Below are positions 1 through 12,079 of a stretch of 64,000 nt of DNA, piece after piece. Source of the stretch: Prevotellaceae bacterium UBA7017 (lineage in GTDB: Bacteria > Bacteroidota > Bacteroidia > Bacteroidales > Bacteroidaceae); assembly GCA_002449535.1 (NCBI GenBank), contig DJWZ01000118.1, positions 24,987-88,986 on the forward strand, in the 5' to 3' direction. The translations under genes were made by a program, and so were the position numbers. Position 1 is the stretch's first letter. Every line of letters starts with the position of its first letter. The notes below the pieces were generated by a model that saw only the letters and a program-made list of their open reading frames with translations, had not been told where the DNA came from and did no database searches.

Positions 1-1744
1 AAACAGGCATTGAGACTATCAACCTATCAAACGCCTCGCATCATTTCCTGTGCAGACATAGATGATGAATATCTCGCTTTACCTCGTGGATGCGAGGATG
101 CAGTCATTACGTTGTTAAGGGAAAAGGACGTTCCTTATCGAATTGAAGACAAAAGCAACCATGGCAAACCGATTTCCGTTCAGTTCAATGGCGTGTTAAG
201 GAACAATCAGCAAGAGGCTGTCAATGTCTTGGCATCCAATAATAATGGTGTACTCTCCGCTACAACAGCATTTGGTAAGACTGTGACAGCAATAGGATTG
301 ATAGCAAGACGTGGAATAAACACGCTGATACTTGTTCACACAAAAGCCTTACTTGACCAATGGGTAAAGGCATTGGATCAGTTTTTGACGATTGACACAA
401 TCCCTGAGGAGAACGAGGGCAAGCGCAAGCGAAGAAAGTCGCTTTCATCCATTGGCACTTTATCATCGACTGGTAACAAACTTTATGGCATTATTGATAT
501 TGCCTTAATGCAGTCGTGTATATCCGATAATGATGTAAAGCCTTTCGTCAAGGAATATGGAATGGTGATTGCAGATGAGTGCCACCATGTCTCAGCAGTA
601 AACTTTGAGCAGATACTAAAAGCAGTCAATGCCAGTTATGTGTACGGCTTGACTGCAACACCCATTCGTAAAGATGGACACCAGCCCATTATCTTCATGC
701 AGTGTGGTCCGATTAGATACAGTGCAGACGCAAAGAGTCAGATGTTAAACCAGACATTCGAGCGTTTGCTGGTACCACGTTTTACACCATTCAGGTCCAT
801 TGTTGGTAGCGATCTCTCGTATACAAAGGTCGCTGAGCAACTGGCAGAGGATGAATATCGAAACTTATTTATCGTCAAGGATGTTGTTGAAGTCCTTAAA
901 GAAGGGCGCTCTCCCATCATCTTCACCAGTCGAACCTCCCATGTGGCAACATTGGCGGAATTGCTTAAACCTCATTGTCCGAATGTCATCACTCTCATTG
1001 GCTCTGAAAGCACCAAGGAGAAACGACAAAAGATGGAACAACTACAATCTATTCCATCATTAGAGCCGCTTGTCATAGTCGCTACAGGAAAATACGTTGG
1101 CGAGGGCTTTGATTATGCAAAGGCTTGACACGCTGTTTCTTGTATCTCCAGTAGCTTGGAAAGGCATTGTGGCCCAATATGCAGGACGTTTACATCGGGA
1201 GTATGAAGGCAAACAAGATGTCCAGATTTATGATTACATTGACATACGTGTTCATGTATGCGAGTCCATGTATCGCAAACGATTGAAAGGTTACGCTTCC
1301 ATCGGGTATAGAATCCGAAACAATGAAGCTTTTGACAGCCTATTTCCTATTACAGATGTGATTTACAACGGCCAGAACTTTGAATCGCCATTTATCTCCG
1401 ACTTATCAAAGGCCAAGCAATCTGTTGTTGTCTCATGCCCGAATGTAAAAATAGGACGACACTCACAGATAGCAGACCGTCTTGTTGATTTAATGGCAAA
1501 TGGTATAGAGATTGTGTTGTATACAAAAGATGAGAATGATAACACAATACGTTTACAACATCAGGGAATCTTTGTCATTTACAATGACCATCTTTCCCTT
1601 CATGCTGCCATTATTGACAAAAGCACCATCTGGTATGGCAGTGTCAATATCCTTGGATATCGCTCCCTTGAAGATAATCTTATTCGATTCAAAAATCCTG
1701 AGATAGCACCAAACCTATTAGACTCGTTACAGAAATCAACATGA
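1..1744 (+). pseudogene. TOTE-type DEAD/DEAH helicase with PLD-like tail, frameshifted, 5' partial
   Basis: Superfamily II helicase that is already open at base 1, so its N-terminus (in this family often an AEP primase domain) lies outside. The first frame (to 1128) has a Walker A variant TTAFGKT, the box DECHH and motif III GLTATPIRKDG. It stops at GEGFDYAKA. The other frame continues from about 1106 to 1744 with RLDTLFLVSPVAWKG, AGRLHREYEGK and a PLD-like end (HAAIID...WYGSVN). Relatives read GEGFDYARLDTLF, so one extra A in the AAA at about 1119-1121 explains the break. I infer one gene disrupted by a 1-nt insertion, or a sequencing error. TOTE helicases are predicted conflict (defence) proteins. 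The next gene is convergent and unrelated. Family call is good; the pseudogene status depends on the read quality at one base. Confidence 0.75.
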
Positions 1745-1935
1745 GCAACCGAGTTGTGAAGGAATATGAAACTGCAGTCCGTCTTTCCCAAGGGTAATCG
1801 CAGCGAATCTGGTCGCTGTTGGATGTGACAATCAGATTCCTGAGTGTATTGTGTGACAGTAACTCACCACTGGCTGTTACACACAAAGAAGCAAATCCTT
1901 CCACTTGCCGAAGTCTAAGGTATAAAAGCTTTTCT

Positions 1936-2568
1936 TTAGCATGCCCCAACGAAATTGAACATCTCTCTGTAGGCTTCTACCTTCTTATCGAAAGCAAGGG
2001 GATAGGCTCGTGAGGATGAGGGCAGACGGTAGAGGAATAAAGCATTACCATTTTTGCATGTGGCGAATGGCACACCAATGTGTGTATTGACCTTTGGAAT
2101 ATCTTTTATGCCGAGCGAAGAGCAAATGGTTTCAGTGGCTTTTTCGCCTGTGGTAACGATTACCTTCAAATGTGGCAGGCGGGAAAGAAGTGCCTGAATA
2201 TCAGTCGGCTCCACCACCTCAAGAAACTTATCAGAGGCATTATCCTGCAAGCGACGAACGGCAGTGGAGGTGTCGAAGAAGGCAAGTCCCTTGTTTCGAC
2301 AGAATTCAACAATCTCATCAAGCTTAAAACGCTTGGCGGCAACATCTACAAAATGGTTTCTGTCACCAAAGAACACTTGTCCCTCTATTCTCCAATGGTC
2401 GTTAATGAAGTTTGGGTAATAGAAGTCCATACACCATCGTTTTCGCTGTGGCGGAAAACTGCCGAGAAACAACACTATGGCATTCTCGGGAAGAAAAGGC
2501 TTCAGAGGATGATACTCTACCCCACCCTTGCTACGTGCTATATTTTCAGCGTTGAGAACAGACTCCAT
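1936..2568 (-). CDS. Uracil-DNA glycosylase family protein
   Basis: 210-residue protein of the uracil-DNA glycosylase superfamily, thought to excise damaged or mismatched bases in DNA repair. Visible motifs are the N-terminal FLGSFPP loop with WCMDFYYPN after it (glycosylase motif 1 region), VIVTTGEKATE in the middle (strand and turn), and LPSSSRAYP near the end in place of the classic HPS loop. There is no signal peptide. The ATG at 2568 sits about 13 nt downstream of the likely transcription start given by the promoter at 2588-2596. It diverges from ligA, another repair gene. The precise substrate cannot be told from sequence. Confidence 0.75.
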   Translation of the reverse strand: MESVLNAENIARSKGGVEYHPLKPFLPENAIVLFLGSFPPQRKRWCMDFYYPNFINDHWRIEGQVFFGDRNHFVDVAAKRFKLDEIVEFCRNKGLAFFDTSTAVRRLQDNASDKFLEVVEPTDIQALLSRLPHLKVIVTTGEKATETICSSLGIKDIPKVNTHIGVPFATCKNGNALFLYRLPSSSRAYPLAFDKKVEAYREMFNFVGAC

Positions 2569-2587
2569 TACTACTTTATTGGCGGAG

Positions 2588-2596
2588 GCAAAGATA
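2588..2596 (-). promoter_or_regulatory. Promoter -7 element of the glycosylase gene
   Basis: Reads TATCTTTGC on the minus strand, an exact match to the Bacteroidota -7 consensus TAnnTTTG. It implies a leader of roughly 13 nt before the ATG at 2568. Confidence 0.6.
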
Positions 2597-2653
2597 CGAA
2601 AAAATAATGCATAATGTATAATTCATTATTCAGAATTTCTTAATTCACATTTT

Positions 2654-2677
2654 TTTTCGTTTTCGTTTTCGTTTTCG
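2654..2677 (+). repeat. TTTTCG hexanucleotide repeat, four units
   Basis: Four tandem TTTTCG units sit directly upstream of the ligA -7 element, in the zone where the -33 element would lie. Copy-number change would alter promoter spacing. The same hexamer recurs in the signal peptide of the S41 protease gene near 28.8 kb. Confidence 0.8.
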
Positions 2678-2689
2678 TTATATTTTTCT

Positions 2690-4813
<2,124 letters not shown>

Positions 4814-4818
4814 ACAAA

Positions 4819-7071
4819 ATGAAGAACCGTTTTTTCTTTACACTACTTACACTATGCGCTTGCATAATGACGGGACAGGCAAAGAACGTCCTGTTTGACT
4901 TTGGTTGGAAATTCTATGAGGGAGATATTCCCGAGGCTAAGGCTGCCAACTTTGATGACAGCAAATGGAAGAATGTTAATCTGCCGCACGACTGGGACAT
5001 ATATCATGCTCCACAGACAGATGCTGCCACAGGCAACGACGGCGGATATTTCCCTGGAGGCATAGGATGGTACAGAAAAGAGTGGAAGCCTGAGCAGAAA
5101 GCAGGAGAGAAGGTAGTGCTTCACTTCGAGGGCGTTTATCAGAAGGCTGAGGTATTTGTAAACGGCACTCTCGTAGCAACCCATGCCTACGGATATACAC
5201 CATTCTATGCTGACATCACATCACACATAAAGCCAAGCCAAAAGAACATCATAGCAGTAAAGGTTGACAACTCTCTGCAACACAACTGCCGTTGGTATAG
5301 CGGTTCGGGAATATATCGCCACGTTTGGTTAGAAACCCACAAGGAAGGAGCGAAAGACAATGCAACGAGCGCTTTCGTGACAACTGAGAATGTATATGGC
5401 ATCTCTTCCGACGGCTTGCATGCTGACTCTGCAAAGATACGCACCATGTACGGCGGAAAGACTCTTGAGGTCATAACACTGAAGGATGTAAAGCTGTGGT
5501 CACCAGAGCAACCTTACCTATATAATATAAAGGTGGGCGACGTCAATGTAAAACATGGTGTCCGCACATTTACATATAATGCCGAGAAAGGATTTGTGCT
5601 TAACGGCAAATCAATCATCCTCAATGGCGCTTGCGTCCACCACGACGACGGCATCTTGGGAGCAATGGCATTTGATGCAGCAGAAGCAAGAAAGGTAAAA
5701 CTGATGAAGCAGGCAGGCTTTAATCTTATCCGCACATCCCACAACCCTACGACAACGGCATTCCTCAATGCCTGCGACTCTATCGGTATGCTCGTCATCG
5801 GAGAAGTATTTGACGGGTGGTATAACAGCAAGACAAAATATGACTATTCCACCGTCATCGACTCCTGCTATCAGGAAGACATCAAGGCAATGATACTTCG
5901 CGACAGAAACCATCCCAGCATCATCAGCTGGAGCATAGGCAACGAGGTAATGGAACGCAAGGAGATTCGCGTGGTGCAGACAGCAAGGAAGTTTAAGGCA
6001 GAGATACTGAAATATGACACCACTCGTCCTGTCACCGAAGCCCTTTGTGCTTGGGATAAAGACTGGGAGATATATGACCCACACGCAGAGGTTCTCGACA
6101 TCGTAGGATATAACTACATGCTGTTCAAGCATGCTACCGACCACCAGAGAGACCCGAAACGCATTATGTGGCAAACAGAGAGTTATCCACGCGATGCCTT
6201 CAAAAACTGGAGCATCGTATATGACAACAACTATGTCATTGGCGACATAGTATGGACAGGTCTTGACTACTTGGGCGAATCAGGTATCGGACGTTATTAT
6301 TACGAAGGAGAAACTCCGGGAGAGCATTATGCCAACAAGCAGTTCCCCTGGCACGGAGCTTATTGCGGCGATGTAGATTTGACAGGATGGAGAAAGCCTA
6401 TATCACATTATCGTAGCATACTGTGGAACAATGACGAGCCTGTCTATATGGCTGTGAAAGAGCCAAGCGGCTACAAAGGGGTGATAAAGGAAACCAGTTG
6501 GTCAGTATGGCCGACATGGGAGTCATGGAGCTGGAACGGATGGGAAGGCAAGGACATCACAGTAGAGGTATATACCAAAGCTCCGTCAGCAAGCTTGTAT
6601 CTCAATGACAAACTGATAGCAACAAAAGACGTAAACCGTTCTACCGAATACAAAGCCGTCTTTACCCTGCCCTATCAGCCAGGCACACTGAAGGCTGTTG
6701 CAGGCAATGCAAGCACGACGTTGAAGACTGCTGGCGAAGCATACGCTATCCGCCTCACTCCAGACAAGAAAACCGTAAAGGCTGACGGTGAGGATTTGGC
6801 ATTCATTATCCTTGAGATAATAGACAAAGACGGCAATATAGTACCAGAAGCCGCAGTTCCTGTTGATATAGAGGTTAGCGGAGCAGGCACACTCCTTGCT
6901 GCCGGCAGTGCCAACCTGCAAGATACAGAGGCTACCACATCATCACATGTTACTACTTGGAAAGGACGTGCGATGGTGGTTGTACACAGCACACAACAGA
7001 AAGGTAAGATAAAAGTTACAACAAAGAGTAAATTGAAAAATGCAAATTCACTTCTTCAATCCCGACCATGA
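4819..7071 (+). CDS. Glycoside hydrolase family 2 protein (beta-galactosidase type)
   Basis: Exported GH2 glycosidase. It has an N-terminal signal peptide (residues 1-21, ending TGQA), a jelly-roll sugar-binding domain (FDFGWKF, PHDWD, GGIGWYRKEW), an Ig-like domain, the TIM barrel and a C-terminal beta domain. The predicted acid/base is Glu376 in SIGNEV and the nucleophile Glu454 in WQTESYP. The Ig-like second domain seems short (about residues 175-250), and at 750 residues the protein is below the usual 800 or more, so an internal deletion is possible. The start is 5 bp after ligA; the end overlaps the next gene by 32 bp. Family members hydrolyse beta-galactosides or beta-glucuronides; specificity is not readable here. 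Confidence 0.88.
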   Translation: MKNRFFFTLLTLCACIMTGQAKNVLFDFGWKFYEGDIPEAKAANFDDSKWKNVNLPHDWDIYHAPQTDAATGNDGGYFPGGIGWYRKEWKPEQKAGEKVVLHFEGVYQKAEVFVNGTLVATHAYGYTPFYADITSHIKPSQKNIIAVKVDNSLQHNCRWYSGSGIYRHVWLETHKEGAKDNATSAFVTTENVYGISSDGLHADSAKIRTMYGGKTLEVITLKDVKLWSPEQPYLYNIKVGDVNVKHGVRTFTYNAEKGFVLNGKSIILNGACVHHDDGILGAMAFDAAEARKVKLMKQAGFNLIRTSHNPTTTAFLNACDSIGMLVIGEVFDGWYNSKTKYDYSTVIDSCYQEDIKAMILRDRNHPSIISWSIGNEVMERKEIRVVQTARKFKAEILKYDTTRPVTEALCAWDKDWEIYDPHAEVLDIVGYNYMLFKHATDHQRDPKRIMWQTESYPRDAFKNWSIVYDNNYVIGDIVWTGLDYLGESGIGRYYYEGETPGEHYANKQFPWHGAYCGDVDLTGWRKPISHYRSILWNNDEPVYMAVKEPSGYKGVIKETSWSVWPTWESWSWNGWEGKDITVEVYTKAPSASLYLNDKLIATKDVNRSTEYKAVFTLPYQPGTLKAVAGNASTTLKTAGEAYAIRLTPDKKTVKADGEDLAFIILEIIDKDGNIVPEAAVPVDIEVSGAGTLLAAGSANLQDTEATTSSHVTTWKGRAMVVVHSTQQKGKIKVTTKSKLKNANSLLQSRP

Positions 7072-8110
7072 TATTGCTCTCGCACTGAACCAAAGACGTC
7101 TCGCAACACCACATGTGGGGAGGCAGATGCGCTCTGACTTAGGGTACATCCCTGCTCTATGGGCGGAGGATGGAGACGTGGTTGTCGTTGAAGATATAGA
7201 TGTAGCAGAAGTGCTCTACAGACGACACAAGCTTTCATCTCGGGCAAGGATAGAATTTGCCACTATAGAACAACTGGCAAATATCATTTCTGGAAGTCAA
7301 TACCACTTCGCCCCCTGGGGATGGAACAGAAGCATCAGGAGCATCTTCCTTGATGCAAAGATACCCAAGACGATGCTGCCGTCAGAACAGCAACTCGACA
7401 GCATCCGAACGCTCTCTAACAGAGCTCTTGCAGTAAAACTGTTAGGGACTTTCAAGGGGACACAAGGTGTTGTAGGTTTTTCTCTTATCTGCAACACAGC
7501 CAGCGAGGTGGAAGAAGCCCTGAAGCAATACCGTGACATCGTGGTGAAGGCACCTTGGAGCAGCAGCGGACGAGGAGTGAGATATATAAATATTGATGAT
7601 GCACCCAACGAAAACGTATGGAAATGGATTGACAATACCCTTGCGAAACAGGGTACCATCATCGTAGAGAAGAAATGCAGGAAGATACAAGACTTTGCAA
7701 TGGAGTTTCAGGCGAAGGCAGACGGAAAGGTTGTTTATGACGGACTTTCGCTGTTCACTACCCGCAATGGAGCCTATACAGGAAACATTCTGTTGCCCGA
7801 AGACGAGAAAGAAGAATACCTGCACAGGTATCTTTCCCCTACCCTGCTCGACGAGGTAAAGAAACAGATAGAACACTTCCTCACAAAAGAGATAAACGGG
7901 GCTTACACAGGTCCATTAGGAGTTGATATGATGATATGCAGCCCTTGGGATGACGGAAGCAGTTCTGCCGTAATGCTCAATCCGTGCATCGAGATAAATA
8001 TGCGACGCACTATGGGACACGTGGCTTTGGCACTCACCCGAAAAGGACAACGCGGCATAATGTCAATAGATTATGATGGAAAGAACTATAGACTTCACAT
8101 TCGCCAATAG
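7040..8110 (+). CDS. Conserved protein with ATP-grasp-like features
   Basis: 356 residues, no signal peptide and no membrane segment, so cytoplasmic. The stretch VVKAPWSSSGRGVRYI (about residues 168-183) resembles the glycine-rich nucleotide loop of ATP-grasp enzymes, and the C-terminal GPLGVDMMI...NPCIEINMRRTMG resembles their metal-binding Glu/Asn strand. It may ligate a carboxylate to an amine, but no substrate can be named. It begins inside the GH2 gene and ends 38 bp inside nnrD, so the three are probably translated from one message. I recall similar proteins in other Bacteroidales, usually annotated hypothetical. Confidence 0.6.
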   Translation: MQIHFFNPDHDIALALNQRRLATPHVGRQMRSDLGYIPALWAEDGDVVVVEDIDVAEVLYRRHKLSSRARIEFATIEQLANIISGSQYHFAPWGWNRSIRSIFLDAKIPKTMLPSEQQLDSIRTLSNRALAVKLLGTFKGTQGVVGFSLICNTASEVEEALKQYRDIVVKAPWSSSGRGVRYINIDDAPNENVWKWIDNTLAKQGTIIVEKKCRKIQDFAMEFQAKADGKVVYDGLSLFTTRNGAYTGNILLPEDEKEEYLHRYLSPTLLDEVKKQIEHFLTKEINGAYTGPLGVDMMICSPWDDGSSSAVMLNPCIEINMRRTMGHVALALTRKGQRGIMSIDYDGKNYRLHIRQ

Positions 8111-8906
8111 CCTTCTGAAACCTCGTCCGCAAGACGGTCACAAAGGAACATTCGGACATGCCCTCATCATAGCCGGCAAATACGGTATGGCTGGTGCCTC
8201 TGTTCTTGCTGCGCGTGCCTGTCTGCGTACAGGAGTCGGTAAGGTGACAATACTCTGTCCGCATAAAAACAACGACATACTACAGATTGCTGTTCCGGAG
8301 GCGATACTAAAGCACGACCCTTCGGAGACAATTTTTTCTCAGGCAACTGATATAGAAGCTTACGATGCTGTTGCCATAGGACCAGGAATCAGCACTGAAA
8401 ACGTAACGGCACAAGCTCTTCATGAGCAACTGGAGTTTATCAGGGAGTCATCACAAAAGTGTCCCTTACTGATGGATGCCGATGCCCTGAATATTTTGAG
8501 TCTTAACCCCACTTGGGCTGACGATATTCCTGACGGCACTATAATAACTCCCCACAAGGGAGAGCAGAGGCGACTTCGCGATGCAGGCATCAACCTTGAC
8601 AGGTTCATCCTTGTCGATAAAGGTCATCCCACCAAGATTATTCTGCCTTCCAATGAAATATATACTTGTCCCTATGGCAATGACGGTATGGCTACAGCAG
8701 GCTCGGGCGATGTCCTCACAGGTATCATAGCAGGATTACTGGCACAAGGATATGACTCTGAGGCAGCAGCCATATTGGGAGTAATACTACACGCCCTTGC
8801 TGGAGACGCTGCAACAGCAACATTAGGTTCCCATTCCGTAATAGCCTCCGACATAATAGAATACCTTCCGGAAGCATTCAAAATAATTCGAGGTACCTCG
8901 CATTGA
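8073..8906 (+). CDS. nnrD: ADP-dependent NAD(P)H-hydrate dehydratase
   Basis: Repairs hydrated NAD(P)H by ADP-dependent dehydration, a metabolite-repair enzyme of the ribokinase-like fold. Visible motifs are LLKPRPQDGHKGTFGHALI, GKYGMAGA, the acceptor strand LLMDADALN, TPHKGEQRRL and the nucleotide loop TAGSGDVLTG. In many bacteria this domain is fused to the epimerase NnrE; here only the dehydratase domain is present, at the normal single-domain length of 277 residues. It overlaps the upstream gene by 38 bp. A terminator stem starts within its last codons. Confidence 0.9.
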   Translation: MMERTIDFTFANSLLKPRPQDGHKGTFGHALIIAGKYGMAGASVLAARACLRTGVGKVTILCPHKNNDILQIAVPEAILKHDPSETIFSQATDIEAYDAVAIGPGISTENVTAQALHEQLEFIRESSQKCPLLMDADALNILSLNPTWADDIPDGTIITPHKGEQRRLRDAGINLDRFILVDKGHPTKIILPSNEIYTCPYGNDGMATAGSGDVLTGIIAGLLAQGYDSEAAAILGVILHALAGDAATATLGSHSVIASDIIEYLPEAFKIIRGTSH

Positions 8907-8927
8907 GATACCTCGAAATTCTTTTTT
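8885..8927 (+). terminator. Rho-independent terminator of nnrD
   Basis: Stem AATTCGAGGTA / TACCTCGAAATT with a 13-nt loop is followed by TCTTTTTT. The left arm is inside the nnrD coding end, so the stop codon lies in the loop. Confidence 0.8.
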
Positions 8928-8940
8928 ATCGTAATCTTTC

Positions 8941-11094
8941 TTATTCTTCCTCATTGGCAGCATTCTCTGCTATGAGCTGCTGCTGCAGGTCGCTCGGCAT
9001 GAGTTCGTAAGAAGCGAAGCTTGCATTGAAGCTTGCACGACCACCTGTGAGCGAACTGAGTGCCACAGAGTAGTTAGAGAGTTCCTTGAGAGGTATCTTT
9101 GCCTGAAGCTTCTGATAACCATTCTCCATATCCATACCCATTATCATAGCACGACGGCCCTGAAGGTCAGACATTACATCACCAGTCATATCGGCAGGCA
9201 CATAAACCTCAAGGTCATAGATAGGCTCCAGAATCTTCGGATTAGCCTTCTTGAATGCCTCAGAGAATGCATTACGTGCTGCAAGCATGAATGACAATTC
9301 GTTAGAGTCAACCGGGTGCATCTTACCATCATAAACAATGACGCGCACATCGCGTGCATAAGAGCCTGTCAGAGGTCCACGCTCCATCTTCTCCATAACA
9401 CCCTTCAGAATGGCGGGCATGAAACGCATATCGATGGCACCACCGACAACAGTATTTATGAATACGAGCTTACCGCCCCACTCCAAGTCAACCTCTTCGC
9501 GTGACTTGATGTTCATCTTCACATCTTGACCATTGAGCTTGTATGTTGTAGGATCTGGCATACCGTCAGCGTATGGCTCTACTATAAGGTGTACCTCACC
9601 GAACTGTCCGGCACCGCCTGACTGTTTCTTATGGCGATAGTCTGCCTGGGCACTCTTGGTGATTGTCTCACGGTAAGGAATGCGTGGTTCTGAGTATTCA
9701 ACCTCAATCTTGTCGAGATTCTCCAACCGCCACTTGAGGGTACGCAGATGGAATTCACCTTGTCCGTGAACGATTGTCTGACGGAGTTCCTTTGACTGCT
9801 CCACAACCCATGTCGGATCTTCCTGACGCATACGGGTGAGGGCACTCATCATCTTCTCGGTATCGGCTTCCTTCTTTGCCTTGATAGCACGAGAATACTT
9901 TGAGTTAGGATATTTCACAAAGTCGAAGCGGTTCTCGCAATCCTTGCCATTCAGGGTGTTTCCTGTCTTTACATCCTTCAGCTTCACGGTACAGCCGATA
10001 TCACCAGCCACCATCTCTTCAACAGGCACACGCTGTGCTCCTGCGCAAGTGAATATCTGTCCGATGCGTTCCTTTGTACCTCTGTCAGCATTTGTCAGGT
10101 CATCACCGGGCTTTACCTTTCCGCTCATAACCTTAAAGTACTGCACCTCTCCGATATGAGGCTCGACACCTGTCTTGAAGAAATAGAGAGATTCCGGTCC
10201 GTTAGCATCAACCTTCACTTCCTCACCACGGGTGTTGTGAACCTTTGGCATCTCGTCAACGAAAGGAACGACATTGCCAAGGAATTCCATAAGACGGCGA
10301 ACGCCCATACACTTTCCTGCACAAACGCAGAAAACAGGGAAGATAGAACGTGTTACGAGGCCCTTACGGATACCCTCACGCAACTCGTCTTCTGACAATG
10401 CCTCTGTCTCAAAATATTTCTCCATCAGTCCCTCGTCATTCTCGGCAGCAGCCTCAACGAGAGCCTTGTGCATCTCAAGTGCCTTTTCCTTCTCCTCTGC
10501 CGGGATGTCCTCAATAGTAGGAGCACCGCCTTCAGGACCCCAAGAATATTTCTTCATCAACAGGACGTCGATAAGGGCATTGAAGTTAGGACCCTCATTG
10601 AGAGGATACTGAATGGGAACGACTTTTGGTCCATATATATCTTTAAGTTTTTCGAGAGTGCCATGATAGTCACACTTCTCGCTGTCAAGTTGGTTAACAA
10701 GGAAGATTACAGGTTTCTTCAGTTTCTCTGTATAGCGGAAGTGGTTCTGGGTACCAACCTCCGGTCCATACTGACCATTCAGCAACAGTACGCAGGTATC
10801 CGTCACCTCCAATGCCGTGAGGGCTGCACCAACAAAGTCGTCACTTCCCGGGCAGTCAATCATATTCAACTTCTTATTGTTCCACTCTACATTATATACA
10901 GTAGAGAAGACAGAGTAACCATACTCCTGTTCCACTGGGAAGTAGTCGGAAACAGTATTTTTCTGAGTGATGCGACCACGTCTGCTTATAACCCCTGCTT
11001 CATAGAGCAGACTTTCTGTCAGAGTGGTCTTACCTGAGCCGTCATTGCCAAGGAGGGCAATGTTCTTGATTTCGTTTGTTTGATAAACTCGCAT
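8941..11094 (-). CDS. fusA2: Elongation factor G paralogue (EF-G2 type)
   Basis: 717-residue translational GTPase with all five EF-G domains. The G1 loop is GNDGSGKT (16-23), G4 is NQLD rather than NKMD, and G3 reads DCPGSDDF (80-87) where normal EF-G has DTPGHVDF. The catalytic histidine is therefore serine at position 84. A Bacteroides EF-G2 with reported translocation activity but no GTPase activity, induced under carbon limitation, is known; this protein has the hallmarks of that class. The tail is acidic. It stands alone with a well-formed promoter and a leader of about 60 nt. The canonical fusA gene is not in this window. Confidence 0.88.
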   Translation of the reverse strand: MRVYQTNEIKNIALLGNDGSGKTTLTESLLYEAGVISRRGRITQKNTVSDYFPVEQEYGYSVFSTVYNVEWNNKKLNMIDCPGSDDFVGAALTALEVTDTCVLLLNGQYGPEVGTQNHFRYTEKLKKPVIFLVNQLDSEKCDYHGTLEKLKDIYGPKVVPIQYPLNEGPNFNALIDVLLMKKYSWGPEGGAPTIEDIPAEEKEKALEMHKALVEAAAENDEGLMEKYFETEALSEDELREGIRKGLVTRSIFPVFCVCAGKCMGVRRLMEFLGNVVPFVDEMPKVHNTRGEEVKVDANGPESLYFFKTGVEPHIGEVQYFKVMSGKVKPGDDLTNADRGTKERIGQIFTCAGAQRVPVEEMVAGDIGCTVKLKDVKTGNTLNGKDCENRFDFVKYPNSKYSRAIKAKKEADTEKMMSALTRMRQEDPTWVVEQSKELRQTIVHGQGEFHLRTLKWRLENLDKIEVEYSEPRIPYRETITKSAQADYRHKKQSGGAGQFGEVHLIVEPYADGMPDPTTYKLNGQDVKMNIKSREEVDLEWGGKLVFINTVVGGAIDMRFMPAILKGVMEKMERGPLTGSYARDVRVIVYDGKMHPVDSNELSFMLAARNAFSEAFKKANPKILEPIYDLEVYVPADMTGDVMSDLQGRRAMIMGMDMENGYQKLQAKIPLKELSNYSVALSSLTGGRASFNASFASYELMPSDLQQQLIAENAANEEE

Positions 11095-11162
11095 AGATTT
11101 AATTATTTAGGTGTAAATAGTATATATTAAATGGTTATTAATCTTGTAAAAAGATAGCGTTT

Positions 11163-11194
11163 GCAAAGATACGTTTTTTTCCTGAAAGCACAAA
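11163..11194 (-). promoter_or_regulatory. Promoter of fusA2
   Basis: The -7 element TATCTTTGC (11163-11171) and -33 TTTG (11191-11194) are 19 bp apart on the minus strand, matching the Bacteroidota consensus. Confidence 0.75.
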
Positions 11195-11238
11195 CATTTT
11201 CACATTTTTTTATAAAAAATCCTCTTTTTGGCTTCCTC

Positions 11239-12051
11239 TTACCTCTCACCTCTCACCACTATTCCCTTCACAGGGAACGTGAAATAAGTCTCAGGGAAAG
11301 GTTCGTCCTTCAACGTAAAGTGCCACCATTCTGTATCTATAGGTTTGAAGCCGTGAGCGAGCATTGCACGACGCAGAATCATGCGGTGCTCGAACTGCTC
11401 GGCAGTAATGCTGCGCTTCGGTTCGGCAGGACTCTTACTATTGTCGCCAGTGTATTTGCCAGTCTCTGGATTGCCGCAGAAGTCTGGATGGCTCTCAGGA
11501 CCGAACCAGTCGAAGGTGCCGCCCATGTCGAGTTCCTTCTCCGTCGCCATATCGAAGAGGGTCAGGTCAACAGTAGAGCCGCGTGTATGGCCGCTGCGCT
11601 CGTAGATGTACTCCTGCTCAAAGAGCACGCTTTTGTCAAGGTCAGGGTAGAAATATTGCTTCATCTTCGTGTCGTTGAGGTTCTGTGCCCAGCGTACAAA
11701 GTGGTCAACAGCCTTCTGTGGGCGGTAGGCATCATATATCTTCAACCTATACCCCTGCTTACACAACTCATCACTGACAGCCTTCAGTGAGTCAGCAGCC
11801 TGGCGAGTCAGCAAAGCCGTCGGTTCCTCGTAGCCGTCAATACGATGCCCTACGAAGTTATAGGTACTAAAATAGCGAATTTCAAGGATAGCATCTGGCA
11901 CTACATCCGTAATGGCAACAAACTGGCTGTTATCATCCGTCGGATTAACCGCCACTACATTTGAATCATCACCACTACAACCTGTCAACACCCCTGCGCC
12001 ACAAAGAACAAGAAGCGTGGCTACAAGCAACCAAAGTTTTGTCTGTTTCAT
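11239..12051 (-). CDS. D-Ala-D-Ala dipeptidase (VanX-like, M15D), lipoprotein
   Basis: 270-residue zinc dipeptidase that cleaves D-alanyl-D-alanine. In non-resistant bacteria such enzymes recycle peptidoglycan fragments. It has a lipoprotein signal with lipobox LTGC, so it is membrane-anchored outside the cytoplasm. Key motifs: YDAYRPQKAVDHF, the zinc site SGHTRGSTVDLTLFD (His and Asp) and EWWHF (catalytic Glu and zinc His). The ATG at 12051 is chosen because it gives a clean signal peptide; an in-frame start 19 codons upstream lies across the promoter. A single gene with no vancomycin-resistance neighbours. Confidence 0.88.
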   Translation of the reverse strand: MKQTKLWLLVATLLVLCGAGVLTGCSGDDSNVVAVNPTDDNSQFVAITDVVPDAILEIRYFSTYNFVGHRIDGYEEPTALLTRQAADSLKAVSDELCKQGYRLKIYDAYRPQKAVDHFVRWAQNLNDTKMKQYFYPDLDKSVLFEQEYIYERSGHTRGSTVDLTLFDMATEKELDMGGTFDWFGPESHPDFCGNPETGKYTGDNSKSPAEPKRSITAEQFEHRMILRRAMLAHGFKPIDTEWWHFTLKDEPFPETYFTFPVKGIVVRGER

Positions 12052-12079
12052 TTTTATAATATTTTTATGGATTCTGGGG

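Noticed and set aside
2080..2607. Plus-strand frame opposite the glycosylase gene
   Set aside because: Shadow of the minus-strand gene.
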